NCBI GenBank assembly: GCA_948470335.1
Contig: CAOKOL010000025.1
Coordinates: 1-63,006, forward strand
Source: an uncultured Lachnospiraceae bacterium
Lineage (GTDB): Bacteria; Bacillota; Clostridia; Lachnospirales; Lachnospiraceae
Length of the DNA: 63,006 bases
Reading direction: 5' to 3'
Numbering within the stretch: the first letter of the stretch is position 1; each line of letters opens with the position of its first letter. Both the position numbers and the translations under genes were made by a program. Positions 16,186-22,760 of the stretch are shown here, piece by piece. The notes under the pieces are model-generated. The model did not search any database and was not told the origin of the DNA. It worked only from the letters and a program-made list of their open reading frames with translations.

Positions 16186-17331
16186 CTAATTAAACGGAAT
16201 ACTCTCCGTCTCCCTCATGCTTATAACCGCCGCCTTTACCTGCTCCCAGGAGGCGACTAAGAGGCCGTCCACGATCCCCGGATTGACTGTATCGTATTCA
16301 TACAGCGGCGTCCCCAGCGGCACATATCCCTTGGCCTCGCACACCCGCTGGATCTCATCCTCCATCACCGTATGCGCGATCATCAGATCTCGAAGGCTTT
16401 TCGGGATACGCTCATCAATGTACAGGGCACTGTCCCTGTTATCCTCCGCGGCAGGCCTGTTGTCCACAGGCAGCCGCATCTGCTCCGGTGCGGAGAAGTT
16501 ATCCTGTACAGCCGGTTTTTCTTCCTGTCGTGTCGGCGCAACAGTTTCCTCTTTCTCCTGCTGCGATACCGCAGCGGCAGTATTTTCCCCTTGTACCAAC
16601 GGGGCCGCGGTCTCTATGATATGAGCGATCTGCCCATACTCAAACGGTGTTTCTTCCGGCAGGCCGTAACGGTTCTTCGCGTCCCAGCATGGGTGATGGG
16701 CCGTATACATCACACGCCTGCCGCCCTGAGCTTTATTCTTGCCCTTCTGTGCCCCCTGGCCGTCCACGTTGACCACAATCGTTTTATAATTGGCAAACAG
16801 TACCATGTCTGCCCACTCTTTCAAAAGAGGCGCCGTCTGTTTCTGCAGCTTTAATTCCCATCGGTCATACGCTCCCATCTCATCCGGCTGCTCAAATTTG
16901 CGCATCTTTGCATGGGCCGTCATAACCACATTAACTCCCCGGTCAACCACCTCACTAAGCAGGTTCAGCAGACGGCCAAATTCTTCCGCCAGGTATGTGT
17001 ATCCTTTTCCGTAACCAAAATCCTCTATCCCGGATTTCTGGGCTTTGCCGCATACAGTTTCCACGCAGAGCATCTCCGCCCAGTCAGCCGTATCAATGAC
17101 CAGCGTCCGGCAGATATTCGGGTCAGATTTCACATACTGCACCTGGTCCAACAGCATAGGCCAACTGGACGGCGGCTCCGTCCTGGCCACATCAAGGTCT
17201 TTTGTGCTTCCTTCCGTGTCAATAAACAACGGTTCCGGAAACCGGGAAGCAAACGTGGACTTCCCGATCCCTTCCGGGCCATAAACGACCACTTTCTTCG
17301 CCCCCGCGATCTTTCCTTTGATGATCTTCAT
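16186..17331 (-). CDS. Sak4-like RecA-family ATPase with extra C-terminal domain
   Basis: A 381-residue protein. Residues 1-220 form a RecA-like ATPase (AAA_24) with Walker A GPEGIGKSTF at about 19-28 and a Walker B-like TLVIDTADW near 84. Sak4 proteins assist single-strand annealing and recombination in phages. After a Gln/Glu/Pro-rich linker, residues 300-381 form a small helical domain. The start codon overlaps the stop of the RecF-like gene as TAATG. Confidence 0.86.
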   Translation of the reverse strand: MKIIKGKIAGAKKVVVYGPEGIGKSTFASRFPEPLFIDTEGSTKDLDVARTEPPSSWPMLLDQVQYVKSDPNICRTLVIDTADWAEMLCVETVCGKAQKSGIEDFGYGKGYTYLAEEFGRLLNLLSEVVDRGVNVVMTAHAKMRKFEQPDEMGAYDRWELKLQKQTAPLLKEWADMVLFANYKTIVVNVDGQGAQKGKNKAQGGRRVMYTAHHPCWDAKNRYGLPEETPFEYGQIAHIIETAAPLVQGENTAAAVSQQEKEETVAPTRQEEKPAVQDNFSAPEQMRLPVDNRPAAEDNRDSALYIDERIPKSLRDLMIAHTVMEDEIQRVCEAKGYVPLGTPLYEYDTVNPGIVDGLLVASWEQVKAAVISMRETESIPFN

Positions 17332-18602
17332 TAAAACTCACCTGCCTTCCACGCTTTCGGCTCTGCCGCCGGTTCCGGTTCTTTCCCGGCCACATAGCCG
17401 TCTTCTATGATGATGCTGCATTCCCCTCCGGTGCTCACTCTGGTGGCGATGGCCTGCAGCCCTTCCGCTTCCAGCCACTGGCCAAACTCCTGGAGCGTTT
17501 CCAGGTCCATCTGCTCCAGCTTATCCAGCAATACGAACCCACAATTAGGGTTCAGCTTCCGCACAATCGCCGTAGCCACTTTCAACCGGTCAGAACCGGA
17601 CATGTTGTCCCATCTCTGTCCTTTATACACCAGTTCCCCATCCTCTACGGAAAGTTCCGGCAATGGCAGCGGAGCATTCCCCAGCAGATCGGTCTTCTTC
17701 TCCCTGGTCTCCGCGATTCGTTTGGCCAGGGTTTCATACTGCTTTCGGTACTCTTTCGCATCATCTTCCGCCTTTTCCTTGTCCAGATTCGCGCGCACCT
17801 TCCGGTTGATTTCCTCAATGTTCTCAATCGACGCCTCCAGCTCTGCGGTAGACTCATCCTTTAATTCCGCCGCTGACTTCCTTGCGGTATCAATGTCGGA
17901 TTTCAGCTTCGCCTGTTTTTTTAACAACTCGCTCAACTGATCGTTCACCTGCTGAAACTCCTGTTCCATCCTGTGAAGGTTCTCCCTCATCCGCTGATTT
18001 TCCCCATTCCGAGCCAAAATCTCCTGCTGCTGTTTAATCAGTTCGGAAGGCGATACCAGTTCCGCCGGCGCCTCCGGATAATAAGTCTGCTCCTTCGCAA
18101 ACTTCTCCTTCTGGTCCGCAATACGCCCTATCGCAAGCCGCTCATTGAACAGCTCCGTTTCTTCCTGCTCCAGCTCTGCCAACTGATTTCCCACGCCGAT
18201 GATCTGCAGAAGGGTCTGCGCCTTTTCCTTTCCGGAAGCCTCCATAAACTTCGGCAAATCGATGGCCAGCTGACTGACAAACTCATTCAACAGCTGCTGT
18301 CCGCTCTTTTTGCCGTCGGGATCTGTTACTTTCAGATCACTGTTTTTCCCTTTGCGCTCCACCACCAGGCCGTTATTCATCACGATCTTTAAATTCGGCG
18401 GGATTACGGAAGCATCATTTTTCGCTTTTGAAGGCCGAAACCGCTCGCCGCCCAGCGCCCAGGCGATGGCATCCAGGACGGAAGTCTTCCCCTGGTTGTT
18501 CCGCCCGCCGATCAGCGTCAGGCCATTGGCCGTCGGTTCGATTCGCACCGCCTTTACCCGCTTGACGTTCTCAATCTCAAGTTTGTTTATTTTCATGCTC
18601 AT
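17331..18602 (-). CDS. SMC/RecF-like AAA ATPase
   Basis: A 423-residue ATPase of the AAA_23 type. The N-terminus carries Walker A GGRNNQGKTSVL, the middle (about 150-290) is a long coiled coil, and the C-terminus has a degenerate Walker B (CGFVLLDKLEQMD) where a Lys replaces the usual catalytic acidic residue. Phage relatives act with exonucleases or recombinases. The start at 18602 is chosen because TAGGAGGAAAGCACGG precedes it. Confidence 0.85.
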   Translation of the reverse strand: MSMKINKLEIENVKRVKAVRIEPTANGLTLIGGRNNQGKTSVLDAIAWALGGERFRPSKAKNDASVIPPNLKIVMNNGLVVERKGKNSDLKVTDPDGKKSGQQLLNEFVSQLAIDLPKFMEASGKEKAQTLLQIIGVGNQLAELEQEETELFNERLAIGRIADQKEKFAKEQTYYPEAPAELVSPSELIKQQQEILARNGENQRMRENLHRMEQEFQQVNDQLSELLKKQAKLKSDIDTARKSAAELKDESTAELEASIENIEEINRKVRANLDKEKAEDDAKEYRKQYETLAKRIAETREKKTDLLGNAPLPLPELSVEDGELVYKGQRWDNMSGSDRLKVATAIVRKLNPNCGFVLLDKLEQMDLETLQEFGQWLEAEGLQAIATRVSTGGECSIIIEDGYVAGKEPEPAAEPKAWKAGEF

Positions 18603-18672
18603 CCGTGCTTTCCTCCTAAAAATCGGTTGCAATTTTCCCTCATTGTGTTACAATAACCTTGATGAGTACTTT

Positions 18673-18939
18673 TTACGGCCTGTCAAAGTTCCCGCTTTGC
18701 AGGCCGCTTTCATCTTTTGTTTTCAAACCATCCATCTTCATATCCAGTTCAGCTTTCATATCAATCCAGCGCTCTACTTCATCAGTTGTCATGAACATAT
18801 TTGCAAAAGTATCAAATATGTATTGGGCGTCCACCCGTACTTCCGTGTACCCTTCCTCTTTCATATATCTCAGCAGATCTTCCGGATTACCGAAGCTCTG
18901 TGAGTCCCCGTCCGGGAATGTCGCATTGATAATAAACAT
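18673..18939 (-). CDS. 88-residue phage early protein
   Basis: Begins MFIINATFPDGDSQSFGNPEDLLRY and ends with a charged, probably disordered tail. The first part reads as beta-beta-alpha. The ATG at 18939 is preceded by GGGGAAGGAGTGACAG. The family is not recognised. It lies five bases from the end of the next gene upstream, inside the early operon. Confidence 0.72.
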   Translation of the reverse strand: MFIINATFPDGDSQSFGNPEDLLRYMKEEGYTEVRVDAQYIFDTFANMFMTTDEVERWIDMKAELDMKMDGLKTKDESGLQSGNFDRP

Positions 18940-18943
18940 ACTG

Positions 18944-19156
18944 TCACTCCTTCCCCGCAGTCGCTGCAGTCGCCGTATTATAGGCCCGCATATACGCATA
19001 CAGCCTTGCAAGCTGTATTCCCGGCCTGCCTCCTGATACCTCCCCGGCCCTGACCGTAACCGGCGACCGAAGCCCCAGCGAAACTTCCGCTGACAACTGG
19101 CGGATGCCAATTGTCTCCGGGCGGCATGGATCCGTCCTATTTGATTTCTTTCCCAT
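18944..19156 (-). CDS. 70-residue basic phage protein
   Basis: A short protein rich in Arg, Gly and Ala. The ATG (MGKKSN) follows GAGGTGATT closely. No family recognised. Position and ribosome binding site support it; composition alone is weak evidence. Confidence 0.55.
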   Translation of the reverse strand: MGKKSNRTDPCRPETIGIRQLSAEVSLGLRSPVTVRAGEVSGGRPGIQLARLYAYMRAYNTATAATAGKE

Positions 19157-19171
19157 AATCACCTCACATTT

Positions 19172-19600
19172 TCAAATATTCACAGGAATCCCGGTTATCT
19201 CCGAAAATTTATTCGCATAAATACAGTAAGACCATTTCGTGGAGGTTTTGACCGCCGACCCAAACTCAAAGCCTGGCCAGTGCTCACGCAGTCCCTGCCT
19301 GACATAATTTTCATGCTTGCCCATCAGCTTAGCCGCTTCCCTGCAGGTCAGCGTCTGTCTCCCGAATAGCTGCAGCGGCTTGATCTCCCGGACTGGTTCA
19401 GGCCTTTCTTCCACACCGATCAGTTCCTCCATACTGACCCCCAGTGCTGTAGCAAGGGATTCCAATCTTCCCCGCGAAGGGAGGTTAATCCCGTTTATGT
19501 ACTGGCTGATCGACGCCTTGCTGCATCCGGTCTCCTGCGCCAATGCCGTTCCGGTAATTCCCCTTTCCTCCATAATCCTTTTCAGGTTCTTTCCAAACAC
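19172..19600 (-). CDS. XRE-family regulator of the early operon
   Basis: A 142-residue protein with an N-terminal Cro/C1 helix-turn-helix (LAQETGCSKASISQYINGI, residues 20-38) and a C-terminal second DNA-binding-like region (CREAAKLMGKHENYVRQGL) that resembles phage excisionase or MerR-type helices. It starts with GTG after AAGGAGGAATGAG. It may act as a Cro-like or secondary early regulator. Confidence 0.8.
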   Translation of the reverse strand: MFGKNLKRIMEERGITGTALAQETGCSKASISQYINGINLPSRGRLESLATALGVSMEELIGVEERPEPVREIKPLQLFGRQTLTCREAAKLMGKHENYVRQGLREHWPGFEFGSAVKTSTKWSYCIYANKFSEITGIPVNI

Positions 19601-19606
19601 AACGAC

Positions 19607-19801
19607 TCATTCCTCCTTTCGTATTATTGCATTCCATTCATCTTTGACGATGCTGTCATTCAACGAATGGAACAGATTATCGGCCTCCTGGAACTTGCAT
19701 TCGCTGATCAACCGGATAGCCTGGTTCTCGATCTCGGTTTTGTGATCCGGCTCTGCTTGTAACGCTTTTACGGCTTCGACTTTCTTATCTATATTGTTCA
19801 T
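19607..19801 (-). CDS. 64-residue phage early protein
   Basis: A helical, charged protein beginning MNNIDKKVEAVKALQ. It lies seven bases upstream of the XRE regulator and on the same strand. The ribosome binding site (GGAAGTGA) is rather far from the ATG. No family recognised. Confidence 0.6.
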   Translation of the reverse strand: MNNIDKKVEAVKALQAEPDHKTEIENQAIRLISECKFQEADNLFHSLNDSIVKDEWNAIIRKEE

Positions 19802-19842
19802 AGGTTGAGTTTTTCACTTCCCTTCCGCTTTATTCTTGTTGA

Positions 19843-19871
19843 TTGAATCGCCTTTTGGAATGTGGTATACT
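19843..19871 (+). promoter_or_regulatory. Sigma-A promoter on the plus strand inside the leftward early operon
   Basis: TTGAAT (19843-19848), a 17-bp spacer and TATACT (19866-19871), with TGG directly before the -10 (extended -10). It points at the 47-residue plus-strand reading frame and opposes early-operon transcription. Confidence 0.65.
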
Positions 19872-19918
19872 TCCCTTACTTGATCAGCATATAGCTGAGT
19901 GTGCTGTAAATCGCCTCT

Positions 19919-20062
19919 ATGAAAGGAGGTGATAACATCCAGAAAAAGTTTGTACATTCGTTTCAAGAGGTACGAACTCTTGAAAAAGAAGGATATACTC
20001 TTTGGGCTATGTCTTACTTTGTAACTGGTAGTGGCCCAATTTTGTATATCATGGCTAAATAA
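19919..20062 (+). CDS. 47-residue plus-strand phage peptide
   Basis: Starts MKGGDNIQKKFVHSFQEV and ends GPILYIMAK, a protein-like composition with an aromatic-rich second half. An extended -10 promoter lies 48 bp upstream. A perfect AAAGGAGGTGA lies just after the ATG, so initiation could instead occur at the ATC codon six codons later; this is unresolved. A minus-strand frame of similar length overlaps it. I favour the plus strand because of the promoter and the ribosome binding site. Confidence 0.45.
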   Translation: MKGGDNIQKKFVHSFQEVRTLEKEGYTLWAMSYFVTGSGPILYIMAK

Positions 20063-20146
20063 ATCAACCAATAACTTCAAACCGTATCTTCGATGCAGCA
20101 CACTCTGCTATATGCTGATCAAATTTCTCCTTCACCTCCCTTCTGA

Positions 20147-20175
20147 TTGTCTTTCCTCCCATTCTGTGATATATT
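20147..20175 (+). promoter_or_regulatory. Second plus-strand sigma-A promoter inside the early operon
   Basis: TTGTCT (20147-20152), 17 bp, then TGaTATATT with -10 at 20170-20175 and extended TGn. It lies about 50 bp ahead of the 63-residue plus-strand gene. Confidence 0.6.
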
Positions 20176-20225
20176 CCATGTACAGGCTCCCGCCAGAGCT
20201 GAGTACATAGGAAGGGGAAATTATT

Positions 20226-20417
20226 ATGACTTTAGAACAACGAGCCCATGACATTGGAATTGCTTTTGCAACTTGTAGAATGAACTCACGTGATAACACC
20301 GGCGATGACAAGATGTCTATGCAAACGCAATTCACAAACTTCATAACGGACTACACCTTCGCCACATCTGAAATAATATCCGGCAGTGTTGAAATCGCAA
20401 CTTTATTTAAAGACTGA
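20226..20417 (+). CDS. 63-residue plus-strand phage protein
   Basis: Begins MTLEQRAHDIGIAFATCRM, mostly helical, no family recognised. The ribosome binding site AGGAAGGGGAAATT and an extended -10 promoter support it. Its last 67 bases overlap, tail to tail, the 85-residue gene on the other strand. Expression in the lysogen is plausible because it runs with the repressor and against the early genes. Confidence 0.6.
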   Translation: MTLEQRAHDIGIAFATCRMNSRDNTGDDKMSMQTQFTNFITDYTFATSEIISGSVEIATLFKD

Positions 20418-20608
20418 AGCACCGACTCTTTGGCAAGAGTAAACACCTGTAGCAATTCGTTATAGTTCAACTGATTGTCTCTGGCTATCTGCAAATAGAT
20501 GGAGACAGTCTGCTGAACTTTTTCAGAGTTGATTCCCGCACGCTCCTCAGCTTTCTTTCGCATGTGGCTATTCAGTTTTAAAATCTGTTCTGGTGTTAAT
20601 CCTGACAT
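20351..20608 (-). CDS. 85-residue phage early protein
   Basis: Begins MSGLTPEQILKLNSHMRKKAEERAG, highly helical with a long amphipathic middle. The ribosome binding site GGGAGGTGAAGGAGG is strong. It follows the 51-residue gene in the early operon and overlaps the plus-strand 63-residue gene at its 3' end. Function unknown. Confidence 0.7.
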   Translation of the reverse strand: MSGLTPEQILKLNSHMRKKAEERAGINSEKVQQTVSIYLQIARDNQLNYNELLQVFTLAKESVLQSLNKVAISTLPDIISDVAKV

Positions 20609-20650
20609 CCTCCTTCACCTCCCTTCATCCTCATTCCGCTGCTGATCGGA

Positions 20651-20806
20651 TCACCTCCCTTCTGCACTCACTTCACGACGATCTTTATTTTTGTTCTGTT
20701 CCTCCATCGTTTCAGCAATTCCATAAAGTCTACCTTTCTGAAACTCCGACATTTGAGGAACCGCCTTAAAGATAATCTCTAAAGCCTTCTTTTCTTTTTC
20801 TGACAC
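20651..20806 (-). CDS. 51-residue first gene of the early operon
   Basis: Starts with GTG, MSEKEKKALEIIFKAVPQM, and ends REVSAEGR. GAGAGGTGATA precedes the start. Small proteins of this type (one helix-rich domain with a KALP/KAVPQMSEFQKG-like motif) are common next to repressor genes in clostridial phages, but no function is known. It is the first gene after the leftward early promoter. Confidence 0.7.
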   Translation of the reverse strand: MSEKEKKALEIIFKAVPQMSEFQKGRLYGIAETMEEQNKNKDRREVSAEGR

Positions 20807-20830
20807 TCTATCACCTCTCTTATTTTCGTC

Positions 20831-20925
20831 TATGACGATAGAATATCATGCTATGACGTATTTGTCAATATTATTTTCCTTCTTTGCAGTATTTTCTTGA
20901 CAATGACGTATTCCAATGTTACAAT
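20831..20925. promoter_or_regulatory. Divergent lysis-lysogeny switch: early and repressor promoters with operators
   Basis: Leftward promoter: TTGACA at 20863-20868, 17 bp, TATTCT at 20840-20845. Rightward promoter: TTGACA at 20897-20902, 17 bp, TACAAT at 20920-20925. Three copies of an ATGACG(T)AT-type site lie near 20833, 20853 and 20903, overlapping the promoter elements. They are the likely repressor or Cro operators. Confidence 0.75.
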
Positions 20926-20950
20926 CAGGATACAGAAAGAGGTGAAAATT

Positions 20951-21319
20951 TTGAAAGACCGGATTAGAAAAATTAGAAAAGAACTGGATCTTACACAACA
21001 AGAGTTTGCAAATAAAATCGGAACTACCGCAAACGTTCTTACCAATTATGAAACAGGGCGTCGTAACCCATCGGCATCTGTAATAAATAATATTTGCAAA
21101 ACCTTCAACGTCAGCGAGGCCTGGCTTCGCACTGGCGAAGGAGATATGTTTATAGAATTGAATCGGCAAGCACAAATCGCATCATTAACAAAACAGTTAC
21201 TGGATGAAGAAGAAGATTCTTTTAAGAACCGTCTAATATCTGTACTTGCGAATTTAACGGAAAGCCAATGGGAGACTTTGGCAGAAATTGCCGAAAAACT
21301 GTGTAAAGAAAAAAGCTGA
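20951..21319 (+). CDS. CI-like XRE repressor
   Basis: A 122-residue protein with an N-terminal helix-turn-helix (LTQQEFANKIGTTANVLTNYETGRRNP) and the AWLRTGEGDMF motif common in Firmicutes phage repressors, followed by a helical C-terminus. The TTG start at 20951 follows AAGAGGTGAAAATT. It lacks a LexA-type self-cleavage domain, so induction probably needs another factor, such as an antirepressor. It faces the early operon across the shared operator region. Confidence 0.85.
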   Translation: MKDRIRKIRKELDLTQQEFANKIGTTANVLTNYETGRRNPSASVINNICKTFNVSEAWLRTGEGDMFIELNRQAQIASLTKQLLDEEEDSFKNRLISVLANLTESQWETLAEIAEKLCKEKS

Positions 21320-21333
21320 CGCAATGCGTCAGC
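21305..21333 (-). terminator. Intrinsic terminator of the 32-residue gene
   Basis: GCTGACGCA pairs with TGCGTCAGC on the minus strand and is followed by TTTTTTC. It overlaps the end of the repressor gene and works only leftward, since the plus side has no T-run. Confidence 0.75.
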
Positions 21334-21427
21334 CCAGAAATGTCTTGATAAGCTGATAAAGGTATTTGAGATATTTCTCATTATCTATCTCATCAAGCAT
21401 TTCAATAATAAGTACCTTATAGTCCAT
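21329..21427 (-). CDS. 32-residue SOS-box-controlled phage protein
   Basis: Begins MDYKVLIIEMLDEIDN and ends LIKTFLG, two short helices. GGGAGATGATGCGGC precedes the ATG. It has its own promoter with a LexA-box-like spacer and its own terminator, so it is a monocistronic unit convergent with the CI-like repressor. Small proteins of similar sequence character are common in clostridial mobile elements. A role as antirepressor or inducer peptide is a hypothesis from context. Confidence 0.65.
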   Translation of the reverse strand: MDYKVLIIEMLDEIDNEKYLKYLYQLIKTFLG

Positions 21428-21476
21428 GCCGCATCATCTCCCATGCAAACGCACGTTCTAAAGTAGCGATACAACT

Positions 21477-21505
21477 ATGATATCAAACATTTGTTCGACT
21501 GTCAA
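21477..21505 (-). promoter_or_regulatory. Sigma-A promoter with LexA-box-like spacer (32-residue gene)
   Basis: TTGACA (21500-21505), 17 bp, TATCAT (21477-21482) on the minus strand. The spacer holds CGAACAAATGTTTG (21484-21497), one base off the CGAAC-RNRY-GTTYG pattern. The layout is the same as in the cassette promoter at 8035-8063. Confidence 0.7.
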
Positions 21506-21590
21506 TAATATGAAATAAAGCTCCTAAACAATCTAAGGAGTTGTAAAAAAGTAACATTGTTAAAATATCACTGTTTAACCATAATAATAT

Positions 21591-21619
21591 TTTACTTTTA
21601 ATCCAGATAATGGTATAAT
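21591..21619 (+). promoter_or_regulatory. Promoter of the lipoprotein gene
   Basis: TTTACT, 17 bp, then TGgTATAAT (extended -10) about 40 bp ahead of the start codon. No operator-like repeat is visible, so expression in the lysogen is likely. Confidence 0.6.
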
Positions 21620-21656
21620 TCTCCTAAATTCAACAAGTCCAAAGGAGAAACAGAAA

Positions 21657-22592
21657 ATGAGAAAAAAATTAGCTATTTTAACCCTTGCATCTGTTCTGAT
21701 GCTGTCCGGATGCGGAAACTCCGGCGCACCGACAGACACCACTAAGACAACTGATTCCAAGCAGTCCGTTGAGACCACTGAAACCACGAAATCTGCTGAG
21801 CCTGAAACCCAGAGTACTGAAGAACCGATAGCAGAACTTGACTTTAACGAAATAACTGTTGTTGATAACGAGTATTGCAGCATCATAATTACAGAAATTG
21901 ACCCTGACAATATGTGGGGATATACCTTAAAAGCAAAATTGGAGAATAAATCATCAGATAAAACGTACATGTTCTCTGTGGCCGGCGCTGCCATCAACGG
22001 TGTACAATGTGATCCTCTATTTGCCACGGAAGTCGCTGCCGGAAAGAAATCCAATAACGAAATCACATTCACAGACTCAACCCTTAAAGACAATGGGATT
22101 TCCGATTTTACTGACATCCAGCTCTCTTTCCGCGTTTATGACAGTAATGATTGGGCATCTGACAGTGTAGCAGAGGAAACTGTGCATGTATATCCTTATG
22201 GTGAAGAAAATGCTACAATATTTGTAAGAGAGCCAGAAAGTACAGACAACGTTATTATTGATAATGAATACATAACAGTTACAGTAATCGGATATAGACA
22301 TGACGACATCTGGGGATATACCGTAGACCTGTTCCTGGTAAATAAGACTGATAAAGAGGTGATGTTCAGCACCGACGAAGTATCTGTCAACGGTTATATG
22401 GTGGATCCTTTTTATGCTACAACCGTATTGCCTGAAAAGTGCGCATTCAGTTCCATCTCCTGGTCTGACAACACTTTAGAAGAAAATGACATTAAAGAAA
22501 TAGAAGAAATCGAATTTTTATTTAAAGCATATGATTCGGATAATGTACTGTCAGATGGCTTTGCAAATGAGACTATCACATTAAATCCGTAA
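21657..22592 (+). CDS. Prophage-encoded lipoprotein with duplicated domain
   Basis: A 311-residue secreted lipoprotein. The signal peptide ends in the lipobox LSGC (Cys19), followed by a Thr/Glu-rich linker to about residue 58. Two copies of one beta-rich domain follow, at about 65-175 and 198-305, sharing NEY, WGYT, VNG and DP.ATxV-type landmarks. The gene lies between repressor and integrase, the usual place for lysogenic conversion genes. It has its own promoter and the strong site AAAGGAGAAACAG. It may alter the host surface, for example in superinfection exclusion; this is inference. Confidence 0.82.
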   Translation: MRKKLAILTLASVLMLSGCGNSGAPTDTTKTTDSKQSVETTETTKSAEPETQSTEEPIAELDFNEITVVDNEYCSIIITEIDPDNMWGYTLKAKLENKSSDKTYMFSVAGAAINGVQCDPLFATEVAAGKKSNNEITFTDSTLKDNGISDFTDIQLSFRVYDSNDWASDSVAEETVHVYPYGEENATIFVREPESTDNVIIDNEYITVTVIGYRHDDIWGYTVDLFLVNKTDKEVMFSTDEVSVNGYMVDPFYATTVLPEKCAFSSISWSDNTLEENDIKEIEEIEFLFKAYDSDNVLSDGFANETITLNP

Positions 22593-22620
22593 TATTCAAA
22601 TTGATGATTTCTGAAAAATA

Positions 22621-22701
22621 AACCAAAAAAGGAAACGCCAGGAGTTGCCGCTCCCAGCGTCCCAATCACTAACCACAGAATGAAATGGTCAGCCCACATA
22701 C
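22621..22701 (-). ncRNA. Predicted small RNA beside the integrase
   Basis: A minus-strand promoter (-35 TTGTAT, -10 TGgTATAAT) would start RNA near 22701. About 80 nt later an intrinsic terminator follows: ACGCTGGGAG pairs with CTCCTGGCGT through two G-U pairs, then TTTCCTTTTTT. On the plus strand those wobble positions are A-C mismatches, so the hairpin is built for the minus strand. A 17-codon frame (MKWYNCLVCG...) overlaps the promoter but lacks a usable ribosome binding site. Confidence 0.5.
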
Positions 22702-22724
22702 AAGGCAATTATACCATTTCATTC
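22678..22724. repeat. 12-bp inverted repeat ahead of the integrase
   Basis: GAATGAAATGGT (22678-22689) and its exact reverse complement (22713-22724) flank a 23-bp spacer. The right arm overlaps the small-RNA promoter. It could be an operator or an integrase/excisionase site. Confidence 0.5.
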
Positions 22725-22736
22725 CTTAAAATACAA
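22708..22736 (-). promoter_or_regulatory. Promoter of the predicted small RNA
   Basis: TTGTAT at 22731-22736, 17 bp, TATAAT at 22708-22713 preceded by TGG on the minus strand. It points away from the integrase gene. Confidence 0.6.
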
Positions 22737-22760
22737 CAAAAAAGAAAGGAATGATTTTTT

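Noticed and set aside
19814..19957. 47-codon minus-strand frame (MYKLFLDVITS...) overlapping the plus-strand peptide
   Set aside because: It has no good ribosome binding site, while the plus-strand frame has a promoter and a strong site. It cannot be fully excluded.
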